A stretch of DNA of 63,726 nucleotides from Methylocystis sp. (GTDB lineage Bacteria; Pseudomonadota; Alphaproteobacteria; Rhizobiales; Beijerinckiaceae): contig JAMBEQ010000227.1 in the NCBI GenBank assembly GCA_024506175.1, positions 1 to 63,726 on the forward strand, given 5' to 3'. Below, in pieces: positions 55,786-63,726 of the stretch (positions are counted from its first letter, which is position 1; the number at the start of each line of letters is the position of its first letter). Position numbers and translations under genes: made by a program. Below the pieces are notes generated by a model. That model ran no database searches and had not been told where the DNA came from. It was given only the letters and a program-made list of their open reading frames with translations.

Positions 55786-55811
55786 CCTTGGTTTACCAAG
55801 GGTTAAAACCC
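55786..55811. promoter_or_regulatory. Two adjacent inverted repeats in a divergent promoter region
   Basis: CCTTGG-TTTA-CCAAGG (55786-55801) overlaps GGGTT-AA-AACCC (55800-55811), 38 bases before the acyl-CoA ligase start. Possible operator site for an unknown regulator. Confidence 0.35.
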
Positions 55812-55848
55812 GGGTTGCCCTCGCGTTCAGCGGGCGCCAAAAACGGGC

Positions 55849-57372
55849 ATGACCGACGCACCCATTCGCGAACCCGTTCCCGCCCGTTTCAACCTCGCCC
55901 GCTATTGCCTTGCCGAAAATGCGCGGCTGCGCCCGGACGTCACCGCGATCACCGTCGTCGGGGACGCTGGCGCAATGCGCTGGAGCCATGCCGAGCTCGA
56001 TCTGAAGGTGCGTCGACTCGCGGCGGGCTTGCGGTCGCTCGATTTGCCGGCGGGCGCGCGGGTCATGATTCGAATGGGCAATGAAGCCAATGCGGCGCTC
56101 GCCTATTTTGCGACGATCGCCGCCGGCTATGTGGCTCTGCTCGCCTCCTCGCAGCTCACGTTCGAAGAAGCGGATTTCCTGTTGAAGGACTGCGGCGCCT
56201 CCGTGCTGGCGCTGGGCGCCGCTTTCGAGAGCGAGGCGCATGAGGGAAGCGCTCTCGTGCTGCGCGGCGACGATCTCGCGCGCCTAGCCGAAAGCGCGCC
56301 GCTCGAAGATTACGCCGACACGCGAGCCGACGATCCCGCCTATCTCGTCTATACGTCCGGCACGACGAGCCGACCGAAGGGCGTCCTCCACGCCCATCGC
56401 GCCGCCTGGGGCCGACGGCCCATGCGCGCCCACTGGACGGGGCTCGGCCCCGGCGACGTCATGTTGCACGCGGGCGCGATCAATTGGACCTATACGCTAG
56501 GGGTTGGAATCGTCGATCCATTGTCGGCCGGCGGTTCCGCCGTGCTCTATAATGGCCACCCCGATCCGGCCATCTGGCCGCGCCTCATCGCGGAGCACCG
56601 CGCAACGGTTTTCGCCGCGGTGCCCGGCGTCTACCGGCAGATTTTGAAATACGCCACGCCCGAGACCGCGAATCTTTCGAGCTTGCGCCACTGCCTTTCC
56701 GCCGGCGCCGCCTTGCCTCCGAGTCTTCTGGCTGAATGGCGGGCGCGCACGGGCAAGGAAATTTATGAAGCGTTCGGCATGAGCGAATGCTCGACCTTCA
56801 TTTCGAGCGGGCCGACGACTCCCGTGCATCCGGGTTCGCCGGGCCGGCCGCAGCCGGGAAGGGTGGTTGCGGCGCTCCCGCAGGAGCGCGGCGAGACGCC
56901 GCTGCCGCCGGGCGAAATCGGGGTGCTCGCCGTGCGGCGCGACGAACCGGGACTCATGCTCGGTTACTGGAACCGACCCGATGAAGAGCGGGACGCCTTT
57001 CGAGGCGACTGGTTCGTGTCCGGCGATCTCGTCGCGTTCGACGCCCGTGGCTATATGCATCACCACGGTCGCGCCGACGAAGTCATGAACGCCGGCGGCT
57101 ACCGCGTCTCGCCCGCCGAGGTCGAGAAATGCCTTCTCGCCTTTCCGCATGTCGCGGAAGCCGCCGCGGCGGAGCGTACCGGCCGGGACGCGGACGCGAC
57201 GATCATCAAGGCCTATGTCGTCATGCGCGACAATGCGCCCCGCGACGAGACGGCGCTGCTCGACCACTGCAAGGAGCATCTTGCCGCTTACAAACGTCCG
57301 CGGGCTGTCGTCTTTCTCGACGCCCTCCCGCGCAACGCGAATGGCAAGCTCGCTCGCAAGGCGTTGCCCTGA
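55849..57372 (+). CDS. AMP-dependent acyl-CoA ligase (benzoate/fatty acid-CoA ligase type)
   Basis: A 507-residue ANL-superfamily adenylating enzyme. AMP-binding P-loop YTSGTTSRPKGV, A5 motif YEAFGMSECS, A7 SGDL, A8 YRVSPAEVE and the C-terminal catalytic lysine in NANGKLARKAL are all present. The length and the A5 motif suggest an aromatic- or medium-chain acyl-CoA synthetase. Substrate unknown. Confidence 0.85.
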   Translation: MTDAPIREPVPARFNLARYCLAENARLRPDVTAITVVGDAGAMRWSHAELDLKVRRLAAGLRSLDLPAGARVMIRMGNEANAALAYFATIAAGYVALLASSQLTFEEADFLLKDCGASVLALGAAFESEAHEGSALVLRGDDLARLAESAPLEDYADTRADDPAYLVYTSGTTSRPKGVLHAHRAAWGRRPMRAHWTGLGPGDVMLHAGAINWTYTLGVGIVDPLSAGGSAVLYNGHPDPAIWPRLIAEHRATVFAAVPGVYRQILKYATPETANLSSLRHCLSAGAALPPSLLAEWRARTGKEIYEAFGMSECSTFISSGPTTPVHPGSPGRPQPGRVVAALPQERGETPLPPGEIGVLAVRRDEPGLMLGYWNRPDEERDAFRGDWFVSGDLVAFDARGYMHHHGRADEVMNAGGYRVSPAEVEKCLLAFPHVAEAAAAERTGRDADATIIKAYVVMRDNAPRDETALLDHCKEHLAAYKRPRAVVFLDALPRNANGKLARKALP

Positions 57373-57383
57373 TCGCCAAACGG

Positions 57384-57500
57384 CTAGCGCGCTTTCCGCT
57401 CGCATAGAATCATGCGAGCGATGAGAAATCGCGCCAAACCAAAGGTCTTGAGCGCATTCTTGTCGCAAAAGTCCGCCAACTTTTGCGGAATGCGCTCTAG
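57384..57500. repeat. Palindromic intergenic repeat, copy B
   Basis: About 117 bases beginning and ending with CTAG, with the same two hairpins as copy A at 33401 (CGCTCGCAT/ATGCGAGCG and GCAAAAGT/ACTTTTGC within GAGCGCATT...AATGCGCTC). It fills the gap between two convergent genes. The stop codon of the receptor gene lies in its last bases. Confidence 0.8.
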
Positions 57501-59863
57501 AATGACAGCAGTGGCCCGCTGAACGTCACCCTCACCGCCGGCGGCTCGACCGGCTTGAAGTGGCGGTCCATCACGCCGATGGCGCAGACGGCGGCGGGGG
57601 CGACGCCGGCGGCGCATTGGCCGTAGAGCGCATCGGCCGGCAGCAGCGAGCCATAGCCGTAAGTGATCTGGTCGGAGCGCGAATCGGAGATGTTGAAGGC
57701 GTCGATTTGGAAGCGCCAGCCATCCTCCCAGCGGTAGCCGAGCCTCGTATTGACCGTGCCGGTTGCGGGCGACTGCAGATTGCCGTCCTCGGTGAGCGGA
57801 CGCGCGCCGATGTAGCGGTACTTGATTGCCCCGAACCAGCCCGTCGACTCGCCGATCTCCAACCCGCCCATGGCGGTGATCGCAACGGCGTTCTGCAGAT
57901 AATTGCCCGGCGCATTGGCGAGGAAGGTCCCATAAGGAAGAGCCTCCGGCGTCAGCAGGCTTGAATAGGCGAGAGCCTGCTGCTGATCGACGCCGCGGTA
58001 GCGCGCCTGCACCAGCGCCACGTCGGCGTCGAAATTGATCCAGGAGACGGGGCGGTAGTGATTGGCGATCTCGACGCCATAGCGGCGGCTCGGGCGGCCA
58101 AAAGTCGTCGTGCCGCTGTCGCCCACGAACTGGTTCTCGGAATCAAGATTGAGCCAGAAGAAGCTGACGCTCGAATCGAGCCCCTCGATGAGCGTCGTGC
58201 GCGCGCCAGTCTCCGCGCCGCGCGACTTCACGAGCAGCGGTATCGACGCGACGCGCAGGAACGCATCCTCCTCGGAAAGCTCCGACGTCGCGAAGCGTTG
58301 CACCGTCCCGCGCGCGTCGGTGGAATGGAAACCCTCGCCGTAATTGGCGAAGAGCTCCGTCTTCGCCCAGGGCCCGAGAATGATTGACGCTTTGGGGCTG
58401 AACAGCGCGGCGTCCTTGGAGCCGCTGTTCCACGGGCCCGTCCAGAGGAAGACGGGCATTCCGTTGCTGTCGGCGACGACCGGCGAGCCCCAGAGGGATT
58501 GGATCGAGTTGATGTTGGCGTTGTAATAATCGAAGCGGCCGCCGGCGACGGTCTTCAGCCAGGGCGTCCAGCGCACAGCGGTGTCGGTCCAGAAGCTGAT
58601 GCTGCCCTCGCCGACCGCGTCGTTGCGCACCGTGTCCCAGGGCGTGCGGCGGAAGCTGTCCTGCAAGCCCAGGCGAATGTAGTCGTAGCGCCCCTGCAGG
58701 CCGACGCGGGTGACGACCGGCAGGCCGAAGCTGTCCCACTTGATGCTGTGCTGGGCGTTCACGCCCGCGAGCCAGCGGCGGTCGAACTGGCGGAATTGGT
58801 CGCCGAGATCAGGGTGCGAGAGGAAGTAGGTGAAATCGTTGTAGAGATCGAGCGTCGAGCGCACGACATAGGCTTCGACCCGGCTCGATTGGTTCCCTTC
58901 CGTCTGGCTCCAGCGGCCGGAAAGCGAGAAGCGCGTCGTGTCGCCGCCGTCGGTCGGGTTCAGCGTGCCCCAGAGCGACATCAGACCCGAATAGACGGCG
59001 CGCTCGGGGATCTGGTCTGTCGAATGCCAGCGGTTGGCGTAGCCCATGAAGGTGACGGCCGCGCCGTCTTCTTGCGTGCCGCGCGACCAGCGCAGCACGC
59101 TGTTGATGCGGCGCAGATTGTCGCCGCGCTCCCAGGGGCCGTTGTAATACTGGGACTCGACCGCGCCATAGGCGGAGCCGCCGGCGAAATCCTTATAGGG
59201 CGCGACGGCGAGCGCGCGGGCGTAGGCGAAACTGCCGCCGGTGAGCTGGTAGAAGCCCTTATCGATCTTGTCCTTATATTGCATGTACACCGAGCCGGCC
59301 GAGGAGAAGTCGCCGTCCTGCGCGTCATAGGGCCCCTTGCGGGCGAGGACGTAGGACAGAAGCTCGGGGATCATGAAGTTCGCGTCCGCATAGCCCTGCG
59401 CATGGCCGTTGGTGCGCATGTTGAGCGGCATGCCGTCGAGGTAGAGCGCCAGGTCGGAGCCGTGGTCGAGATTGAAGCCGCGCAGAAAGTACTGGTTCGC
59501 TTTACCGTCGCCGCTGTGTTGGCTGACGACGAGACCGGGGACGATTTCCAACGCCTCGGCTGGACGAAGCGCGGGGAGGGCGTTGATCTCCTTGCCAGTG
59601 AAGAACTTCTCGCTCGCGGCGGTCATCGGCGGCGGAGTAGGGGGGCCGTCGACGGCGGGCGTGGGCGCGGGGCGCGGCGCGGCGGCGACGCCAGGCGATG
59701 AGGGGCGCGGCTGCGGCTGCCGGGCCGGCTGGGCGACATGTGCGGCGGCGCGCGCGGGGCGGCGGGCGCCAATGTCGATGGTTGGTAGGGCGTGCTGGGC
59801 GCTGGCGGCGGAAGCCGCAGCAAGAGCGACGGCGGAAATGATAAGGGGAATGAAGCGAAACAT
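57497..59863 (-). CDS. TonB-dependent outer membrane receptor under cobalamin riboswitch control
   Basis: A 788-residue receptor: signal peptide 1-22 (ending ASAASAQ), a proline-rich stretch about 30-80, plug domain about 83-200 (EALEIVPGLVVSQHSG, YFLRGFNLDHGSDLALYLDG) and a 22-strand barrel ending in phenylalanine. The upstream riboswitch implies corrinoid or cobalt import, the role of BtuB. However, it is much longer than E. coli BtuB (about 600) and the proline-rich linker is unusual. No btuF/btuCD follows. Confidence 0.85.
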   Translation of the reverse strand: MFRFIPLIISAVALAAASAASAQHALPTIDIGARRPARAAAHVAQPARQPQPRPSSPGVAAAPRPAPTPAVDGPPTPPPMTAASEKFFTGKEINALPALRPAEALEIVPGLVVSQHSGDGKANQYFLRGFNLDHGSDLALYLDGMPLNMRTNGHAQGYADANFMIPELLSYVLARKGPYDAQDGDFSSAGSVYMQYKDKIDKGFYQLTGGSFAYARALAVAPYKDFAGGSAYGAVESQYYNGPWERGDNLRRINSVLRWSRGTQEDGAAVTFMGYANRWHSTDQIPERAVYSGLMSLWGTLNPTDGGDTTRFSLSGRWSQTEGNQSSRVEAYVVRSTLDLYNDFTYFLSHPDLGDQFRQFDRRWLAGVNAQHSIKWDSFGLPVVTRVGLQGRYDYIRLGLQDSFRRTPWDTVRNDAVGEGSISFWTDTAVRWTPWLKTVAGGRFDYYNANINSIQSLWGSPVVADSNGMPVFLWTGPWNSGSKDAALFSPKASIILGPWAKTELFANYGEGFHSTDARGTVQRFATSELSEEDAFLRVASIPLLVKSRGAETGARTTLIEGLDSSVSFFWLNLDSENQFVGDSGTTTFGRPSRRYGVEIANHYRPVSWINFDADVALVQARYRGVDQQQALAYSSLLTPEALPYGTFLANAPGNYLQNAVAITAMGGLEIGESTGWFGAIKYRYIGARPLTEDGNLQSPATGTVNTRLGYRWEDGWRFQIDAFNISDSRSDQITYGYGSLLPADALYGQCAAGVAPAAVCAIGVMDRHFKPVEPPAVRVTFSGPLLSF

Positions 59864-59980
59864 TGGCTGACTCGCAGCAGACGTGGACCGTCACTGCGAA
59901 TGGCCGCCGCCTTGTCGCTCTACGACAAAAGCAAAAAGTCGCCCCGGTGCACCCCGCCCGGCGCTTTCGCGCGTGACTAC

Positions 59981-60157
59981 GAACGACGGCAGGTTTCCTG
60001 GCTCGCGGGTCGTTGCGCGAGGCCGCCTTCCCGGGCCGACGCCCAGTGGCTTCCTTGGCTTCGCGCTCGCCGCTTACAGTTGCGGGGGCAGCCGCGGCAT
60101 TGGGCCACTAGGCCCTCACCGCATTCCCTATTATCCCCTCAGGGGGAACCGTCATCT
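59981..60157 (-). promoter_or_regulatory. Cobalamin riboswitch controlling the TonB-dependent receptor
   Basis: On the minus strand: GATGACGGTTCCCC at the 5' end, GCGGCTGCCCCCGCAACTGT in the core, AGCCACTGGGC, and the B12 box GAGCCAGGAAACCTGCC near the 3' end. About 115 bases separate it from the receptor start. That spacer contains a TTGTCG-N5-CGACAA hairpin and a T-run and may act as the expression platform. Confidence 0.95.
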
Positions 60158-60358
60158 CAAGATAGGCAATGATTGCGGAGTCAGAGTCAAGCCAACAGGA
60201 AAAGGCTGCGATCTCCTAGACTAGAATCTTTGTCTCCTCATTAGAGGCTCAAAACTGACTTTTAGCTGAACGGCGAAGACATCTCCGGTTCAGGCGGGCT
60301 GAGCGATCCTCGCATCATGGCGACGACGAACGAAGCCGCGAGAAAGGGAGAGCGTCAG

Positions 60359-60691
60359 ATGAGCATGTATTTCCGAAAGACGGTTGCTCTTGCTGTCCTG
60401 GCGGGGCTGCTCGGCGCCAGCGCCGCCACGCCCGCCGCCGCAGACGGCTGGGGCCGTCCCGGGTGGGGGTATGGCGGCTGGGGATACCGCCATGGCGGTT
60501 GGCGCAGTGGCGGAGCGGCGGCGGCCGCGGCGGTGGGCGGTCTTGCGCTTGGCGTCGCCGCCGCCGGGGCGATGAGCCAGCCGGGATACGGATATGGCTA
60601 CAGCTACGGCGGGTGTTACCCGGTCGATCGCCCAGTCGTCGACGGTTGGGGGAATGTCATCGGCTATCGCCGGGTGGAAGTCTGCGATTAG
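60359..60691 (+). CDS. Small exported glycine/tyrosine-rich protein
   Basis: A 110-residue protein with a signal peptide (1-24, ending PAAA). The mature part is Gly/Trp/Tyr-rich (GWGRPGWGYGGWGYRHGG), followed by an alanine-rich hydrophobic segment and a tail with two cysteines. ATG 60359 has GGGAG upstream and is preferred over ATG 60317. Similar small Gly-rich exported proteins are common in Rhizobiales; function unknown. Confidence 0.7.
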   Translation: MSMYFRKTVALAVLAGLLGASAATPAAADGWGRPGWGYGGWGYRHGGWRSGGAAAAAAVGGLALGVAAAGAMSQPGYGYGYSYGGCYPVDRPVVDGWGNVIGYRRVEVCD

Positions 60692-60783
60692 CCTGCCGGC
60701 AAGGCCTCTACTTCTAGAGTCTGGCTCCCGCGTATTGGCGTTTCCGCCGCCCCTCCCCGCCCTCTCTCGTGGCGGCGGACAAC

Positions 60784-60811
60784 GAGCCTCCCGGAGCGAT
60801 CCGGGAGGCTC
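60784..60811 (+). terminator. Perfect 12-bp hairpin after the glycine-rich gene
   Basis: GAGCCTCCCGGA-GCGA-TCCGGGAGGCTC followed by AGTTTGT rather than a full T-tract. The 3' arm with its loop recurs near 60981-61000, so it may belong to a repeat. Probable terminator. Confidence 0.4.
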
Positions 60812-60837
60812 AGTTTGTCGACAAACTTCCGAGGCGG

Positions 60838-60882
60838 CCTCGTCCTTCGAGACGCGAGCTTCGCTCGCTCCTCAGGATGAGG
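60838..60882. repeat. 45-base palindromic repeat, first unit
   Basis: Starts CCTCGTCCTTCGAGACGC and ends CTCCTCAGGATGAGG. It is the inverted counterpart of the unit at 60912-60956, with the same outer arms and a different internal hairpin. This is the CCTCATCCTGAGGAGC...GTCTCGAAGGACGAGG element widespread in Rhizobiales intergenic DNA. Confidence 0.75.
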
Positions 60883-60911
60883 CCTAAGTATACGATGCAG
60901 ATGCAGGAGCC

Positions 60912-60956
60912 CCTCATGCTGAGGAGCCTGCGCAGCAGGCGTCTCGAAGCACGAGG
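60912..60956. repeat. 45-base palindromic repeat, second unit (inverted)
   Basis: Starts CCTCATGCTGAGGAGC and ends GTCTCGAAGCACGAGG, opposite in orientation to the unit at 60838-60882 and 29 bases away. The pair could fold into one large stem. The remainder of the 60692-61005 gap shows no gene. Confidence 0.75.
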
Positions 60957-61005
60957 GGCGTCAACGCCACTTTGTCAGCAGGAGCGATCCGGGAGGCTCT
61001 CTCTT

Positions 61006-61374
61006 TCAGATAGGCTTGAAGGCGAGGGAGGATTTGCCTTCGCTCGGGTCCCGGCGCCAGACATTGTTGCTGTCTCGCTCGAAATGGGCCTTGTGCCCCT
61101 TGCGCGCGACGAGGACGAGGCGGCTGCGATCGATCGACCACCGGACCGGATCGAAGACGACAATGCCGTTGTCTCGACAGGCGGGCGCCAGTTGCGCCCT
61201 GCCGCCGGCCATCAGGGTCAGCATGCAGCCCGTGTCCTTGTCTTCGCGCAGAACGCCGTAGCGGCCAGCCGTGTCGCTAGCGCCCGAGGCGCTGGCAAGC
61301 GGCAGAGCCGCGAAAGTGGCGACGGCTAAGCCGAGGCGGCGCAGCTTTCCCGCGCGGGGCGAGGAGGTTGACAT
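61006..61374 (-). CDS. AprI/Inh-family metalloprotease inhibitor-like exported protein
   Basis: A 122-residue protein with a signal peptide (hydrophobic stretch LGLAVATFAALPLASASGA) and a mature part of the AprI/Inh beta-barrel type: AGRYGVLREDKDTGCMLTL, then a second cysteine in LAPACRDNGIV (disulfide expected), and VRWSIDRSRLVLVARKG. These inhibitors protect the periplasm from serralysin-type proteases. No serralysin or type I secretion gene is in the window. ATG 61374 is used. Confidence 0.72.
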   Translation of the reverse strand: MSTSSPRAGKLRRLGLAVATFAALPLASASGASDTAGRYGVLREDKDTGCMLTLMAGGRAQLAPACRDNGIVVFDPVRWSIDRSRLVLVARKGHKAHFERDSNNVWRRDPSEGKSSLAFKPI

Positions 61375-61568
61375 TTCGAGGCTTCTCCGAGGGATGGCGA
61401 ATCTTGCCCGCAGTCTGCCTTTTTCAGGCGCGGCGGCCAAGCGCGTTCGCGTCGCCTTGCTGAACTTCTCGGCTATAGGCGCGGTAATGTGTAGCAGGCG
61501 AGCGCTTTTGCGCCGCAGGAGCGCGCGCGTTAGAATTCTGGCGTCCCCGTTTCAGGAGTTCCCCGTAA

Positions 61569-62915
61569 ATGGATCCGGCCGCACTCGCGCTCGCCGAACG
61601 CTCTGTCCCCCGCTACACGAGCTATCCAACGGCGCCGCATTTCTCCAAGGAGATCGGCGACGGCGAGATGCGCGAGTGGCTCGCTGCGCTCGATCCGCAC
61701 GCTACGCTCTCCCTTTATTTCCACGTGCCTTTCTGCCGGGAAATCTGCGCCTATTGCGGCTGCCACACAAAGGCGACCCGTCAGGAGGCGCCGCTCACCG
61801 CCTATAAGGAAACGCTGCTGCGCGAGGTGGAGATGATGGCGCGGGCGACGCGCGCGCGCCGCGTCTCGAGCATCCATTGGGGCGGCGGCACGCCGAGCAT
61901 ATTGGGGCCCGCGCGCTTCGGCGAAATCATCGAACGCGTTCGCGACCTTTTCGACGTCACGCATGAGACGGAACACGCCATCGAGCTCGACCCGCGCACT
62001 CTGGACGGCGAAATGATCGAGGCGTTGGCGCGCGCAGGCGTCAATCGCGCCTCTTTCGGCGTGCAGGATTTGAACGCGCATGTGCAGGAGGCTGCCGGGC
62101 GCGTGCAGCCCTTCGAGATCGTCGCGGGCGCGGTCGCCAAGTTGCGCGGCGCGGGCATCGCGGCGATCAATCTCGACCTGATGTACGGCCTGCCGCGTCA
62201 GAGCGTCGCCGACGTCGAGCGCACGGCGGAAATGGCAGCGTCACTGGATCCGAAACGTCTCGCGGTTTTCGGCTACGCCCATGTGCCTTGGTTCAAGGCG
62301 AACCAGAAGCTTATCGACGCGTCAGCCCTGCCGGGGGCGGCGGAGCGTTTGGCTCAGGCCGCCGCCGTGCGCCGCGTCCTGGAGCGCGCCGGCTACGAGG
62401 CGATCGGCCTTGATCATTTCGCGCGGGCGAGCGACCCGCTGGCGGTCGCGGCGCGGGAAGGGCGCATGCGGCGCAATTTCCAGGGCTATACGATTGACAG
62501 CGCTGCAGCGCTCTTGCCCTTTGGCGTCTCCTCGATCGGTCGGCTGCCGCAGGGCTTCCTCGGCAACGCCACTGATCTCGCTGGTTGGCGCCGCTCAGTA
62601 GAGGCGGATCGGTTTCCAGTCACGCGTGGTCTTGCTTTCTCCAAGGAGGATCTGGCCCGCGCCGAGATCATCGAGCGGTTGATGTGCGACTTCGCGGCCG
62701 ATTTTGGCGCGATCGCGCTCCAGCATGGCTTCTCGATCGACGCTTTCGACAACGCGCGCTCGGCTTTGAGTGGGCTCGAACGTAACGGCGTGGTCGAAGT
62801 GACTGGCCGGCGCGTGAGCGTCACCGAACGTGGCCGGCCTTTCATGCGCCTTGCCGCTGCGCCCTTCGACGCCTATCTGGACGCAGGCGCCGCCCGCCAT
62901 TCCGCTGCGGTGTGA
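61569..62915 (+). CDS. hemN: Oxygen-independent coproporphyrinogen III oxidase
   Basis: A 448-residue radical-SAM enzyme of heme synthesis. The cluster motif is C56-x3-C60-x2-C63 with a fourth cysteine at 65 (PFCREICAYCGCHT). RYTSYPTAPHF and IHWGGGTPSIL are conserved, and the C-terminal HemN domain is present. No FNR-type site was found upstream, although hemN is often anaerobically induced. Confidence 0.94.
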   Translation: MDPAALALAERSVPRYTSYPTAPHFSKEIGDGEMREWLAALDPHATLSLYFHVPFCREICAYCGCHTKATRQEAPLTAYKETLLREVEMMARATRARRVSSIHWGGGTPSILGPARFGEIIERVRDLFDVTHETEHAIELDPRTLDGEMIEALARAGVNRASFGVQDLNAHVQEAAGRVQPFEIVAGAVAKLRGAGIAAINLDLMYGLPRQSVADVERTAEMAASLDPKRLAVFGYAHVPWFKANQKLIDASALPGAAERLAQAAAVRRVLERAGYEAIGLDHFARASDPLAVAAREGRMRRNFQGYTIDSAAALLPFGVSSIGRLPQGFLGNATDLAGWRRSVEADRFPVTRGLAFSKEDLARAEIIERLMCDFAADFGAIALQHGFSIDAFDNARSALSGLERNGVVEVTGRRVSVTERGRPFMRLAAAPFDAYLDAGAARHSAAV

Positions 62916-63017
62916 GTGGACTCCGCTATTCTCTCGGTAGGCCGAAAGTGTGAGGTGCCGGGGCTTTCCGTTCAGCGCGGCGAAAGAAGGCGGGCAGGGG
63001 CTTTTGCGGAGAGGCGC

Positions 63018-63407
63018 ATGACGTCGCTGACCGTTTTCTTTGCGAAGTTCATCGGCGCTTATGCGCTTTTTGCCGCCGCTTGGCTTGTTCTGCGCCCTCA
63101 AGCCGCCCTGGGCTTGATCGACCGCATTTCCAACGACCCCGTCTTCGAGTCGATGATCGGCGTGATGAGGCTCATTTTCGGCCTTGCTGTCGTTTCGGCG
63201 CATAACCTCTGGGGCAACTGGCTGCAGACGCTCGTGTCGTTGCTTGGCTGGATCGCCATCTTCAGCGGGCTCGCCACGATGTTCTTGCCGACAGGCCTCT
63301 TGCGCCGAGCAATGGAGTGGATGCGCTTCAAGGAGAAGCTGCCGACCTACGCGCTTCTCTCCGCGCTCCTCGGAGCGATGTTGTTTTTTGGCGGCCTCGC
63401 CGCGTGA
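63018..63407 (+). CDS. Small integral membrane protein of unknown function
   Basis: A 129-residue protein with about four hydrophobic helices (FFAKFIGAYALFAAAWLVL; MIGVMRLIFGLAVVSAHNLW; TLVSLLGWIAIFSGLATMFL; YALLSALLGAMLFFGGLA). Family not recognised. ATG 63018 has GGAGAGG upstream, so the longer frame from 62916 is not used. Confidence 0.7.
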   Translation: MTSLTVFFAKFIGAYALFAAAWLVLRPQAALGLIDRISNDPVFESMIGVMRLIFGLAVVSAHNLWGNWLQTLVSLLGWIAIFSGLATMFLPTGLLRRAMEWMRFKEKLPTYALLSALLGAMLFFGGLAA

Positions 63408-63493
63408 TGCTTTATATCGCGGGCGGCTGCTTGTGAGGGTGGGCGGGCTCCGGCATCGTGCATGCTCCCGATTCGGCCTATCTACAGGAACCC

Positions 63494-63726
63494 ATGCCCG
63501 TCTGGACGCCCGAGCAGGAGAGTGCGCTGAACGCCGTCGCGAAATGGCTCGCGACGCCGCGCGGGCCGCAAGTGTTCCGTCTTTTCGGTTACGCCGGCAC
63601 GGGCAAATCCACCTTAGCCCTGCACCTTGCCGAACATGTCGATGGCGACGTGGCTTTCGCCGCCTTCACCGGCAAGGCGGCGCTGGTCATGCGCTCTAAA
63701 GGCTGCAAGGACGCCCGCACCATTCA
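63494..63726 (+). CDS. RecD-like ATP-dependent DNA helicase (N-terminal part, cut by window edge)
   Basis: The first 77 residues only. WTPEQESALNAVAKWL is followed by Walker A GYAGTGKST (32-40) and by AAFTGKAALVMRSKGC-ARTIH, motif Ia of RecD/UvrD-type superfamily-1 helicases. AGGA lies before the ATG. The gene continues beyond the window. Confidence 0.85.
   Translation, partial: MPVWTPEQESALNAVAKWLATPRGPQVFRLFGYAGTGKSTLALHLAEHVDGDVAFAAFTGKAALVMRSKGCKDARTI

Noticed and set aside
58499-59701. 400-codon open frame antisense to the TonB receptor
   Set aside because: Shadow frame; the receptor with signal peptide and riboswitch explains the region.
61441-61568. FNR-type site before hemN
   Set aside because: No TTGAT-N4-ATCAA-like sequence could be found in the upstream region.
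1-63726. tRNA genes, CRISPR array, complete insertion sequence, prophage
   Set aside because: No T-loop/acceptor pattern, regularly spaced repeats, transposase or phage gene was seen on reading either strand. Short tRNAs should still be checked with tRNAscan.

Overview
The window is about 64 kb of GC-rich bacterial chromosome with dense, often overlapping operons. Several features point to an alphaproteobacterium of the Rhizobiales type: an S2 protein with a helix-hairpin-helix tail, the aerobic cobalamin route (CobG, CobN), CbtAB, a PmtA-like methyltransferase, and an alpha-type 6S RNA next to the 5-formyl-THF cyclo-ligase gene. A methylotroph or methanotroph (Methylocystaceae-like) would fit, but that is a guess from gene style. 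No tRNA, rRNA, CRISPR array, prophage or complete insertion sequence was seen.

Left part (1-14.4 kb): the end of a probable NAD-glutamate dehydrogenase, a five-PAS SpoIIE-type phosphatase with a FixL-like and a LOV-like domain, a patatin-like lipase and an orphan OmpR-type regulator. Divergent from the regulator is an operon of a SulP anion transporter plus six hydrogenase-4/complex-I-like subunits (hyfB, C, E, F, G, I). The large catalytic subunit lacks the [NiFe] cysteines, so this is an energy-converting-hydrogenase-related (Ehr) complex rather than a hydrogenase. It may energise or gate anion (bicarbonate?) transport and is the best candidate for an undescribed system. A well-formed small-RNA gene follows it.

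Cobalamin part (14.8-27.9 kb): a single minus-strand operon, cbtB-cbtA-cobW-cobN-cobG-cobH-cobI-cobJ-cobL-cobE-cobM-cobB, headed by a cobalamin riboswitch, with cobO divergent. cobK and cobF are not in it. cobT lies alone at 48.7 kb, and a TonB-dependent receptor under a second cobalamin riboswitch lies at 57.5-60.2 kb. Synthesis, cobalt entry and corrinoid uptake are therefore all represented.

Housekeeping part (30-45.6 kb): rpsB-tsf, then an inserted short-chain dehydrogenase, then pyrH-frr-uppS-cdsA-dxr-rseP-bamA-lpxD-fabZ-lpxA-lpxB. This is the conserved translation / isoprenoid / envelope cluster, here without lpxI between lpxA and lpxB.

Right part (45.7 kb to end): an amino-acid permease, an AmpG-like permease, cobT, a LysM protein, the 6S RNA-cyclo-ligase pair, pmtA-mnmA, prs, an acyl-CoA ligase, small exported proteins, hemN and the start of a RecD-like helicase. 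Palindromic repeats sit in several gene junctions.
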